From NCBI GenBank assembly GCA_965197005.1, contig OZ239982.1, positions 744,001-808,000 of the forward strand: a stretch of 64,000 bases of DNA, read 5' to 3'. Below the pieces are notes generated by a model. That model was given only the letters and a program-made list of their open reading frames with translations, was not told the origin of the DNA and did no database searches. The position numbers and the translations under genes were made by a program. Below, in pieces: positions 1 through 8,662 of the stretch (its first letter is position 1; each line of letters opens with the position of its first letter). This DNA is from G965197005 sp965197005. GTDB taxonomy: Bacteria; Pseudomonadota; Gammaproteobacteria; Pseudomonadales; Oceanobacteraceae.

Positions 1-1452
1 TTTATCTTTAAAGGTCGTGACTAAATACGGGTCAAACCCCAGTACGTTTTTATCACGGATACCATCGGCAATGCTATAACGGTGTAGTTCATCGCCATAA
101 ACATCTCTAGTTGTATTTAGTCTAACTTGGTTCTCTTCTAGGATTGGCGTACCCGTAAAGCCAAATAGCACCGCATCTGGAAAGGTTTGTTTGATGGTGC
201 GCAACATACAGCCAAACGCACCACGATGGGCTTCATCAATAATAAAGACTAAGCGTTTATTTTGTATCGTTTGAATGTCGCTGGCATTTATGCCCTCATC
301 TTGGATATTGCTCATTTTTTGGATAGAGCTGACAATCAGTGTGTCAGAAGCGTTATCACTTTTCAGTTTTTCAATCAGTGTATAGGTGTTTTCTGTTGCT
401 TGTACGCTGTCGGTGGCTTCGGAAAAATGCTCATAGGTTTTCAGTGACTGAGTACCCAGCTCGATACGGTCTAGCAAAAATACTACCTTGTCAGCGTCTT
501 TGGCATTGGCTATCAGTTGAGCGGTTTTAAAGCTGGTCATGGTTTTGCCGGAGCCGGTGGTATGCCAAATATAACCGCCTTTGGGTTTGTTGTTTTCAAG
601 TGGTGCATTCCAGTCTGTTTTTCCCACCTTATCAGAGATGGCATTAACGGCATAATATTGGTAACTGCGTAATACTTTGAGAACGCCATCGCCTTGGTCA
701 GCAATGGTATAAAAACCAATGAGTTGATGTGCCATCGGGATAGATAATAATGAGGCAACGATACGCTTATAGTCGTTAATAGGCTCGTTATTAAAATCTG
801 CCCAATGAAAATAAAACTCGGTTTTAAAATTGCCATTAGGGTTAGCAAAATACAGGGTTTCCTCTGGTTTCATCGCTACAAAGATTTGTACCAAGGCAAA
901 CAAACCTGTGAAAATACCCGCATTCGCGTATTTTTCGATTTGGGTGGTAGCTTGGCTGATGGGTATGCCACTTTTTTTTAGCTCCATGTGGAATATCGGC
1001 ATACCATTGATAAGTAGCATCACATCACCACGGCGGTTTCTGAGTATAGGGTCGCTGGTGGGAAACTTGGGTTGTTTGACAATTTGGTAACGGCTTTGCC
1101 CTGAGGCAATTTCGCTGCGGTCATAGATTTTTAGGCTGATTTCTTTGCCTAGGTGGGCTTTATCGTCTGGATTATCCCGTGTAATCGACACGCTTTTACC
1201 ATTGATAAAACCATTGAGATTAACGGGGGTTTTTAGCTCGTTGATTTGCTCTAGGATTTGTTGCATTTCGCTATCCGTGAGCGGTACATCATTAAGGCGG
1301 TCGATATGGCGGTTGTTATCAAACAGTATCTTTGCCCAGTTGTCTATCAGCTCTTGTTCGGTGGGATTATTGATGATGTCTTTTTCCCAACCATATTCGG
1401 TTAATAAGGCGATTAAAGCATTTTCAAAGGCGAGTTCATTATCAAAAGTCAT
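1..1452 (-). CDS. hsdR: Type I restriction enzyme R subunit (HsdR), N-terminal 484 residues, cut by window edge
   Basis: This is the motor and nuclease subunit of a type I restriction-modification complex, which translocates DNA and cuts it when HsdM/HsdS meet an unmodified site. The frame starts at ATG 1450-1452 and stays open to base 1. Residues D143, E157 and K159 (context GDVMLLINGMPIFHMELKK) form the D-ExK nuclease motif. The helicase begins with Walker A TTGSGKT around K303, has DEAH at 406-409 and motif III TGTP at 433-436. The rest of the motor and the C-terminal HsdM-binding part lie outside the window. It is the last gene of hsdM-hsdS-hsdR, 33 bases after hsdS. No stop or frameshift is seen in the visible part, so it looks functional as far as it goes. 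Confidence 0.95.
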   Translation of the reverse strand, partial: MTFDNELAFENALIALLTEYGWEKDIINNPTEQELIDNWAKILFDNNRHIDRLNDVPLTDSEMQQILEQINELKTPVNLNGFINGKSVSITRDNPDDKAHLGKEISLKIYDRSEIASGQSRYQIVKQPKFPTSDPILRNRRGDVMLLINGMPIFHMELKKSGIPISQATTQIEKYANAGIFTGLFALVQIFVAMKPEETLYFANPNGNFKTEFYFHWADFNNEPINDYKRIVASLLSIPMAHQLIGFYTIADQGDGVLKVLRSYQYYAVNAISDKVGKTDWNAPLENNKPKGGYIWHTTGSGKTMTSFKTAQLIANAKDADKVVFLLDRIELGTQSLKTYEHFSEATDSVQATENTYTLIEKLKSDNASDTLIVSSIQKMSNIQDEGINASDIQTIQNKRLVFIIDEAHRGAFGCMLRTIKQTFPDAVLFGFTGTPILEENQVRLNTTRDVYGDELHRYSIADGIRDKNVLGFDPYLVTTFKDK

Positions 1453-1485
1453 GGTGTTCTCCCTATTTTTTATCCAATTAAAACC

Positions 1486-2727
1486 CTACACAAACATTTT
1501 TTGTAAAAAGGCTTTTTTTAAGTTTTCTAAGGTGTTGATTTGCTGAGTTTGCAGGGCAAGGGTATCGTCCAGTTGTTTAAAAAAGTGACCGATGGCGGTT
1601 TGTTCTGCATAGTCTTTTGGTAAACTAATTGTAAATTTAGCCATATCTTTGCCATAAATGTGGAATACAGTAGTACCTGTAACAAGTTCAATAACTTCCT
1701 TTTGATGACCTTCTACAAAATACGCAAAAAATTTATTCAAGATATTGTCTGAGCGGATAATAAGAATATCCCCACCTAAAATTACATTTTTAAAATCGAT
1801 AGCAGATGCTTTTGCTAAACCATTAGGCGTAACATCTGATGTTGGCATTAAAATATCGTTTTCTAGACTGGTAATAGAGTTCTTTGGTTCTAACTCAGTA
1901 TATGATTTAACCTTATCAATACATCTGCCATAGTCAGTAAATAGTTCACCGTAATGAATACATGGATTCTCAGCTCGATGTTTGATGTCTGATTTTGATA
2001 AAGATTGACCTTTTAGAAACTCAGCAATATCTCCCAATTTTTTCTCCACCCAATCCTCACTAAACCCTTGTAAACGAATTTCTGGCTGGTTTTGCCCTTT
2101 TTGTGGGAACAGCTTACCCAGCATAGCTTTTTTTAGCTGTTGGGTTTGCCGGTGTTTGCGTTTATGCAGGGCAATGCTGTTGTCTAATTGTTTGAAAAAG
2201 TTGCCTATGGTGGTTTGTTCTAAAGGGACTATTGGAAATACGATTTTTTTCGATAATAATACTTGGTTTGTTATACCTTTTATTGAAGTTCCTTGTGTAA
2301 TATTTCCTTCTTTTTTCATAAGCAAATATAAGACATAAACAGCAAATAAATTATCAATATTTAGCTTTCCTATTGATAAAAAATCCTGACTAGTAGCAAA
2401 TTGATATGGGATAAATGCCAATTTACCAACACCTACACGAGTTACGATTGCTATCGAATTCTCAGAAATAATTTTTGTTGCTGAATTTTGTAAACCTTGC
2501 AAAGTGATATATTTTTTGGGTGTAACATTTAATACATCATCTTCGTTAAAGTCAGAAGATTGTAGCCAAGGAATATCGCCATTCCAATAGGTACTTTTTT
2601 GCGTGCTTGGTGTTCCTCCACCTGTAAATCCTGCTCCTATATCTGCCACGAATTTCTCGACCCAATCCCCACTAAACCCGCCAAAGCGAATATCAGGCTG
2701 TTTTTTATTACTTGTTAGTTGGCTCAT
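1486..2727 (-). CDS. hsdS: Type I restriction-modification specificity subunit (HsdS)
   Basis: HsdS selects the bipartite DNA target for both methylation and restriction. The 413-residue length fits a normal two-TRD subunit. Two target-recognition domains are visible, each opening with a similar sequence (GFSGDWVEK near residue 18 and GFSEDWVEK near 223). Each ends in a conserved stretch ('EQTTIGNFFKQLD' near 165 and 'EQTAIGHFFKQLD' near 382) followed by a helix rich in Leu, Lys and Gln, the usual central and distal spacer helices. The first TRD has the common GGGTPST...YWNGDIPWL motif. The start codon overlaps the hsdM stop by 4 bases, so the two are translationally coupled. The target sequence cannot be read from the gene. 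Confidence 0.95.
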   Translation of the reverse strand: MSQLTSNKKQPDIRFGGFSGDWVEKFVADIGAGFTGGGTPSTQKSTYWNGDIPWLQSSDFNEDDVLNVTPKKYITLQGLQNSATKIISENSIAIVTRVGVGKLAFIPYQFATSQDFLSIGKLNIDNLFAVYVLYLLMKKEGNITQGTSIKGITNQVLLSKKIVFPIVPLEQTTIGNFFKQLDNSIALHKRKHRQTQQLKKAMLGKLFPQKGQNQPEIRLQGFSEDWVEKKLGDIAEFLKGQSLSKSDIKHRAENPCIHYGELFTDYGRCIDKVKSYTELEPKNSITSLENDILMPTSDVTPNGLAKASAIDFKNVILGGDILIIRSDNILNKFFAYFVEGHQKEVIELVTGTTVFHIYGKDMAKFTISLPKDYAEQTAIGHFFKQLDDTLALQTQQINTLENLKKAFLQKMFV

Positions 2728-5546
2728 TCACTTTCCCCACGCAGTATTTGCTGTAGGGCTTGTATGCCTTGGCTATCAAAGGTATTGGCTTCTAGCGTAT
2801 CCAGCATATTGGCTAGGCTATGCTCTGCTTGGGTTAGCTGGTTTGTGGTATCTGTCAATGGCTGGGCATATTTGTTTGCCAGTGCTTGCACTTTTTCCGT
2901 TAGCTGGGTGATAACATCTTCCGCCAGTTGGTGCATATCTGCTACCAAAGGGGTTGCCCATTTTTCTTGTAAGAGCTGATTGACTTGCTCATCGCTCAAA
3001 TTTTCTATAGTGCCTTTGGTTTTTAGGTGCAGGGCATTGGTGGCTTTTTTTATACTGGCTTTTAGCGTTTTTTCTTCGCTCAGTAATTCATCAACCTGTA
3101 CTAGGGTTGCTTCTAGAGTGTCAGGCTCAAATACATGGTTGGCTTGTAGGGTTTTTAGGTATTTATTGATATTGGGTTTACTGTAAGTGCCATTGCTTAT
3201 AGGTTCTATATTTTTCCAACGCACCCGTTTTTCATTTTCTGCATACTGTATTTTTTCTGCTACTTTAGGACTGTCTTCAAGAAAGTCGAGATAAGCATGT
3301 AAACCAATAATTTCATCTGTTTCTACTGCTGAGTAAGCGATTTTTAGTGCATTAGTTACTGCTTTACTAACAAAGGCATCATTGGCATCGTTGAGTAGTT
3401 GGTCTTTGTCTTCTTCCTCTAAGTTTTCGATTAATGTTTCTATCTCGCCTGCTATTTGGGTGAAGCGTTGTTCTTTAGCTGTTAATGCGGCTAACTCGTC
3501 AGCTAATAAATGTTGTTGAACCAATTCAAAGGGTAACACACGTCCTATCCAACCCTCTTGTACCTCGATTTCTTTGCCTTTTACCTTTTTGATAACCATA
3601 TATGGGTCAACTACTTTGGTGGCTTTAAACCCCTCGGTTTGCATAATTTCTAAGTCTGTGCCCACGGTTTGCCAGTGGTCATCTAAGGCTTGATAAGCCG
3701 TGTACTTGTCTATCAGTGGTATGGCTTGCAGTCGGGTAAAGATGTTTTGTGCCAGTGTTTCCTGTTGTTGGTTGCGGTTGAGTGTTTGAGCATTATCCAC
3801 CAACTGCGTCTTTAGGTAACTGTCAAAGTCACTAAAGATAGCCTCATGGTTGGCGATAAAACTTTTGACATCTGCTTGTTGGCTGATGAAGTTTTCCAAC
3901 TCCGTGTCAGGGTCGTCTTGGGTGCTTAAATCGTAAAATGGCGTATCTCCCTGTTGGCTAAACAATGAACCACGCAACTGAGGGAAGACTTGCCAATAGT
4001 GACTTAATAAGTCAATTTCATCGGCTGGAATCCCACCAAACAAGGTGGCGTAAATATCCCAATTTTCCGCATCATCACTGGAATCAACATAGCGTGGTAT
4101 GTTGAGGTTATAGCCCTCATTGCGTATGCTTTCTAAGCTGACAACTTTGGCATATTTATCGATATTTTTTCGCTCTGCCACGGTGTCGCTGATTTTTTTG
4201 ATGTGTGACGCCTGTAACTTGTTATTTTTACCTTCTTTGACAAACTCTTTTGAGGCATCAATAATCAGTACGTCATTGTTATCTCTTTTTTGTTTTAGCA
4301 CCATGATAATCGTCGGTATGCCAGTGCCAAAAAACACATTAGCAGGTAAGCCGATGATGGCATCAACATGGTTATACTCTATCAGATTTCTACGGATTTT
4401 TTCTTCTTCACCACCACGGAATAAAACCCCATGCGGTAATACAATGGTCATAATGCCATCGGGCTTTAAGTGATATAAATCGTGCAATAAAAACGCATAG
4501 TCTGCCTTAGTTTTTGGTGCTAAACCAAAACGAGAATAACGTGGGTCAACCTCTTTATTATCAGGACTCCATGCTTGCGAATAAGGTGGATTAGATACCA
4601 CGGCATCGACATAAAGCGGTGTATAGCTGTTGATAGGGTCTTGTTCATCAAAATATGGCCAGTCGTCTTCTAATGTGTCGGCATTTCTGGTGTAAATATT
4701 GTCTGATAATATGCCCCGCATTACTAAATTCATACGAGTGAGGTTATAGGTGTTTTCTTTTAGCTCTTGGGCATAGTATTTAATGTTGTTTTCATCGTCC
4801 ATGTGCTTTGACGCAGACAGTCCAATATTAATAAGCAACGAGCCTGAGCCACTGGTTGGGTCATATATTTGGATTTCTTTGCGGTCTTTTAGGTGTTCGG
4901 CAATAATTTCTGACATTAGTAAAGACACTTCATGCGGTGTATAAAACTCCCCCGCCTTTTTGCCAGCGTTGGCGGCAAACATGCCTATCAGATATTCATA
5001 AATAAACCCAAGTACATCATAGCCTTGCTTGCCGTCCATCGGAATATCTTTAATTAGCTCGATTAAATCGCTAATGGCTTTGGTTTGTTTACCTGCGTCA
5101 GTACCTAATTTGCTTAACCCTGTTTCTAAAGTCTGAAAAATGCCATCAAACACTTTTTTTTGGGTGATATGCCGAGAAAAAGCGGACAATGCCACACGCA
5201 CATTACCTACATTAAAGTCTTTTCCCTTAGCTAGCCATGTGGAGAATAGATGGTCATAGCCGATAAAATAGCCGATATTATCCTGAATAAATGTTACATC
5301 TTCGATAATATCATCAGTATAAAAACTGTTGATATGCCCATCTTCATCAGTTTTCTCAGTTTCGACTAGCTGGGCAATATCTTCTTCTGTCCAGTCATTT
5401 TCTAATAAAAACTTTTCTTGCTTATCAGAGAGGAATTTGTAAAACATAAAGCCTAAAATAAAATCCTTATATTCACTGGCTTCAATTTTTGAACGCATTT
5501 TATTGGCAGATTGCCATATTTTATTGGCTAGTTGTTGTTTATTCAT
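2724..5546 (-). CDS. hsdM: Type I restriction-modification methyltransferase subunit (HsdM), long form
   Basis: HsdM is the N6-adenine methyltransferase of the type I complex. The N-terminal HsdM_N helical domain covers about residues 1-165. The SAM-binding motif I DPTSGSGS starts at D229 and the catalytic NPPY is at 319-322, so the core is intact. At 940 residues it is far longer than the usual 500-550. The extra C-terminal half (about 500-940) contains 'LLSHYWQVFPQLRGSLF', a feature of the long HsdM subgroup, and then a charged, largely helical, probably coiled-coil region. It is the first gene of the operon and overlaps hsdS by 4 bases. Its function is likely normal; the role of the C-terminal extension is unknown. 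Confidence 0.95.
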   Translation of the reverse strand: MNKQQLANKIWQSANKMRSKIEASEYKDFILGFMFYKFLSDKQEKFLLENDWTEEDIAQLVETEKTDEDGHINSFYTDDIIEDVTFIQDNIGYFIGYDHLFSTWLAKGKDFNVGNVRVALSAFSRHITQKKVFDGIFQTLETGLSKLGTDAGKQTKAISDLIELIKDIPMDGKQGYDVLGFIYEYLIGMFAANAGKKAGEFYTPHEVSLLMSEIIAEHLKDRKEIQIYDPTSGSGSLLINIGLSASKHMDDENNIKYYAQELKENTYNLTRMNLVMRGILSDNIYTRNADTLEDDWPYFDEQDPINSYTPLYVDAVVSNPPYSQAWSPDNKEVDPRYSRFGLAPKTKADYAFLLHDLYHLKPDGIMTIVLPHGVLFRGGEEEKIRRNLIEYNHVDAIIGLPANVFFGTGIPTIIMVLKQKRDNNDVLIIDASKEFVKEGKNNKLQASHIKKISDTVAERKNIDKYAKVVSLESIRNEGYNLNIPRYVDSSDDAENWDIYATLFGGIPADEIDLLSHYWQVFPQLRGSLFSQQGDTPFYDLSTQDDPDTELENFISQQADVKSFIANHEAIFSDFDSYLKTQLVDNAQTLNRNQQQETLAQNIFTRLQAIPLIDKYTAYQALDDHWQTVGTDLEIMQTEGFKATKVVDPYMVIKKVKGKEIEVQEGWIGRVLPFELVQQHLLADELAALTAKEQRFTQIAGEIETLIENLEEEDKDQLLNDANDAFVSKAVTNALKIAYSAVETDEIIGLHAYLDFLEDSPKVAEKIQYAENEKRVRWKNIEPISNGTYSKPNINKYLKTLQANHVFEPDTLEATLVQVDELLSEEKTLKASIKKATNALHLKTKGTIENLSDEQVNQLLQEKWATPLVADMHQLAEDVITQLTEKVQALANKYAQPLTDTTNQLTQAEHSLANMLDTLEANTFDSQGIQALQQILRGESE

Positions 5547-6261
5547 TAATTTTATCCATATTTGTGTGGTTTTGTTCCTGCTCCGATATTAAAGTCAGAT
5601 TGGTAAAGCGTTAAAAATTTAGAGGTGATTGTATCAAATAAACACAATAAATCTGAGTAATAAATTCTCCCTCTTTGAGAGCAAGCTCTCAAATAAAGTA
5701 ATATTTAGATTGCTGTCTGAGTTTCTAATGGCTTGCAATTATTGCCGCTCACTTTACTTACAAAAAAAACACAAAATTATCATTAAACATAGTAATTCTT
5801 ATTTGGAATTTATCTTTTGTGTCAATAGGTTGTAATTTTTTTTTGAATAATCTGAAAATTATTTATTTAAATAAATTGAACTTATATATGGCTTCAACTA
5901 AAATGCCGAAAATTTTTGTTAACTATTGTCATTATGATTAACAGTTAGTTGTTTTTTGTAAGTATGTGCTGGTTTTTAGGAAGTGGCTCTTAATTTAAAC
6001 GGTAAGGTTATTTTAAGTGCTAAGAAGACCGCTTCATAGGTGCAATTGTTAGGCTTAATATGCCTTTATATTTTGCTTAATAATTTGACTTGCGATGACT
6101 TATTTCCAGTCTTTTTTATATCGCACTACATTTAGCTGCTAGGTTTGATTGCTTGCTTTTTTACGGGGATTTTTAAATAAAAAAGTAAATGCGCATTCGT
6201 TAATAAAACATTTGTTTTATTTTAAAGTTTCATACACCCATCTATAGTCAGGAGATAATGC
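5547..6261. other. AT-rich divergent intergenic region, no supported gene
   Basis: These 715 bases separate the leftward hsd operon from the rightward surface-protein cluster and should hold promoters for both. The region is very AT-rich. An open frame at 5629-5835 (68 codons, TTG start) has no ribosome site, no recognisable motif and atypical composition, so I do not call it. Near the right end is a short inverted repeat (listed separately), and an AGGAG ribosome site at 6250-6254 serves the gene at 6262. I see no RNA gene. Confidence 0.6.
6202..6221. promoter_or_regulatory. Inverted repeat upstream of the surface-protein cluster
   Basis: AATAAAACA and TGTTTTATT form a 9-base-pair palindrome with a 2-base centre, 41 bases before the start codon at 6262. 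The position fits an operator or a transcript hairpin. It is AT-only apart from one C/G pair, so chance is possible. Confidence 0.3.
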
Positions 6262-8610
6262 ATGACCTTAATAGATAAACCTTTTACTCTTAAAACGCTG
6301 GCACTTGCTGTTGGCTTCTTGTTATTGGCAGCTTGCAGTGATAGCGGAAGCAAAAGTAGTGATACACCACAAATTAATAACCCCAATTCAGGTTCTAGCC
6401 AATCAGGGCAATCAGGACAGACTCAAGACACGCAGGCTCCTGTTATTAAAGAGCAGACTTTTGCTTATCAAGAAGGGCAAGTCGCTGGATATAAAATTGG
6501 TAAAATCATCGCTACAGATGATAAAGCCGTGGTTAAATTTAATATTGCCTTAGGCAATGGTAACGGCTACTTTGCCTTAGCTAACACAGGCGAGCTAACC
6601 TTAACGAACGAGGGGGCGAAAAAAACCTCCCCTGCCAATGATTTTGAAAATGGCGATAATCAATTTACTTTAAAAGTAAATGCCACCGATGCGGCAGGTA
6701 ATACCTCAAAAAATACCTATATCACAATTAACCTAACCAACAACACGGGAGAGACACCTGCCACACAAGTGCGCTATATAGACGCAGCTGGTAATCAGGT
6801 GGCTTACTTGGCAGATGCGCAGTGTGTGCAGTTTTTAAATAAGCCAGAGGCTCAAAATGCCCAAGTATTGGCAACGGTTTTAACCAACCAACAAGTCGGT
6901 GTTAAGCGTGCCTTTGATAAAGACATTACCTCTATTTTACAGGCAGGTAATGCCGCTTTAAACAAAGCGGTTAAAGTTCGTAGTGTTGAAGGGGGAGCTA
7001 ATCCGACAGGTAATGGCAATCCTAAATACATCGTTGATGGCAATACAAATACGCGTTGGGCAGCAACTGGCGGTGGTAGTATGACAGCTGCTGAAGTGGC
7101 AAATACTTGGGTTGTCATAGATTTAGGTAGTGCTTATGAAATTAGCGCACTTAAAGTGATGTGGGAACGAGCTCTGGCTAGAAAATACAGCATTTATACC
7201 TCAAATGATAAGGCTGTTTGGGACGATGCGGTAATGGGTACTGAAGCCAATTCAGATAAGTGGAAAGAGGCACTAATGGGAATAGAAATAAATTACTATG
7301 ACTATAATCGGTTTCTAGAACATAATTTCTCAAGTGTTGCTGCTGATGTAAAATTAGCTCGTTACCTTAAGCTAAAAGCAACTAAGCGCAGTCACAGTAG
7401 TTATGGCTATTCCATTAAAGAGTTGCAGGTTATAGGTAAGGCAACCAGTTTGTGCGGTGTGCCTATTGCACAGTTTAATGCTCCCACAGCAAAAGAATTA
7501 GACTTTTTATTTAGCACTCAAGTAAATGGCGTGTTAGATAATAAAGATGATGCTGGCTATTGGTATTCAGATGATAAGGGCACCACAGCCAAAGCGAAAA
7601 AAACCGACGGTAGCGATACCAGCGGCACCAGCTCAGCACCTATTGCTAACTACCTACGTTATATAGCCGTAGATGCGGCACATAAAACCGATTGGCAAAC
7701 CATCACCACCACGCCTAGTGGTATTGTTTGGGGTATTAATACACCTGCCGCCCCTGTTGCAGAGCTAAGCAGCAGTGATGCCGATGAGCAAAATAGTTTA
7801 AAAATTAAAAACTTCAGCGGTGAAGTAAAAGATTATGAATACAGCAAAGACGGCGGTTTGACTTGGCAAATATTAACCCAGCACCCTCTAGCCATTGGTA
7901 ACTATGCCTTTGCAGCAGAGCAAATTCAAATTCGCCTCCGTGCCAAGCAAAACCAGTATGCAGGTGTGCCATTAAAAGCAGGTGCCTTTACTCGTATAGA
8001 CGTACCAGCGGCAATGCAAGCTACAGGTAAGCTCAATGATACGGGCATTACCCAAACCTATAATCATCAAACATGCCCACAAAACAGCCAAGAGGACTGT
8101 AATTTTGGACGAGATAAAACCCTAACCCCAGATTATAAAGCAGGGGCAGGGCAAGCAGGGTTTGACTTTACCAAGTTAGATGCCAGCGGCAACGCCCTTG
8201 CCGATCAAACTGCGACAGACCATAAATGCGTGCGTGATAATCACACAGGTTTGGTTTGGGAGGTAAAAACCAATGCAAATAAAACCACTCGTTACAATAA
8301 AAAGAACCACCACTGGCAAGTATTGATTGATGCAACTAATACCGCCGCACTATGTGGTCGAAATAACTGGCGTATTCCGACTTTGCTGGAGCTGCAAGGG
8401 TTAATTGATTTTGCTAAAACCGACAATCCACGTATTGATAGCAATTACTTCCCTAATACTCAGACTGATAATTACGGGACGTATTGGACTTCGACTTACA
8501 AACACGATAATTCAGCAATGTACGTCAATTTTACAGGGTCAAATTTTGGTAATTTGAACCCAAATGACAATTCTTACCAGAAGTATGTTCGATTGGTTAG
8601 TGATAAATAA
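6262..8610 (+). CDS. Lipoprotein with cadherin-like, discoidin-like and Lcl/DUF1566 domains
   Basis: This is a predicted surface lipoprotein of 782 residues. The signal peptide ends in the lipobox LLAAC, with lipidated Cys at about residue 25, followed by a Ser/Gly/Gln-rich linker. Residues about 50-155 look like a cadherin-type repeat (DTQAPVI..., ATDDKAVVKFNI, VNATDAAGNTS). About 233-393 is an F5/8 type C (discoidin-like) module, with VDGNTNTRWAA, TWVVIDLGSAYEISALKV and ARYLKLKATKRS. From about 585 comes a Cys-containing segment (EDCNFGRDK, AGFDFTKLD, CVRDNHTGLVWE), then an Lcl_C/DUF1566 module with NNWRIPTLLELQ and a final YVRLVSDK. Discoidin and Lcl modules commonly bind glycans or matrix, so adhesion is a reasonable inference but is not shown. 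It heads a set of four related genes. The AGGAG site at 6250-6254 supports this start. Confidence 0.85.
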   Translation: MTLIDKPFTLKTLALAVGFLLLAACSDSGSKSSDTPQINNPNSGSSQSGQSGQTQDTQAPVIKEQTFAYQEGQVAGYKIGKIIATDDKAVVKFNIALGNGNGYFALANTGELTLTNEGAKKTSPANDFENGDNQFTLKVNATDAAGNTSKNTYITINLTNNTGETPATQVRYIDAAGNQVAYLADAQCVQFLNKPEAQNAQVLATVLTNQQVGVKRAFDKDITSILQAGNAALNKAVKVRSVEGGANPTGNGNPKYIVDGNTNTRWAATGGGSMTAAEVANTWVVIDLGSAYEISALKVMWERALARKYSIYTSNDKAVWDDAVMGTEANSDKWKEALMGIEINYYDYNRFLEHNFSSVAADVKLARYLKLKATKRSHSSYGYSIKELQVIGKATSLCGVPIAQFNAPTAKELDFLFSTQVNGVLDNKDDAGYWYSDDKGTTAKAKKTDGSDTSGTSSAPIANYLRYIAVDAAHKTDWQTITTTPSGIVWGINTPAAPVAELSSSDADEQNSLKIKNFSGEVKDYEYSKDGGLTWQILTQHPLAIGNYAFAAEQIQIRLRAKQNQYAGVPLKAGAFTRIDVPAAMQATGKLNDTGITQTYNHQTCPQNSQEDCNFGRDKTLTPDYKAGAGQAGFDFTKLDASGNALADQTATDHKCVRDNHTGLVWEVKTNANKTTRYNKKNHHWQVLIDATNTAALCGRNNWRIPTLLELQGLIDFAKTDNPRIDSNYFPNTQTDNYGTYWTSTYKHDNSAMYVNFTGSNFGNLNPNDNSYQKYVRLVSDK

Positions 8611-8662
8611 ACATTTGGTAACCCTAAGAGACAATCAAGATTATATTAATTGGAGCAAGATT

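Noticed and set aside
537..848. 103-codon minus-strand frame within hsdR
   Set aside because: A different frame from hsdR, which is continuous and has all nuclease and helicase motifs through this stretch.
5629..5835. 68-codon frame in the hsd-Lcl intergenic region
   Set aside because: TTG start, no ribosome site, AT-driven composition and no motif.
8564..8662. Upstream extension of the second Lcl gene
   Set aside because: Overlaps the end of the previous gene and adds 33 residues before a proper signal peptide with its own ribosome site at 8663.
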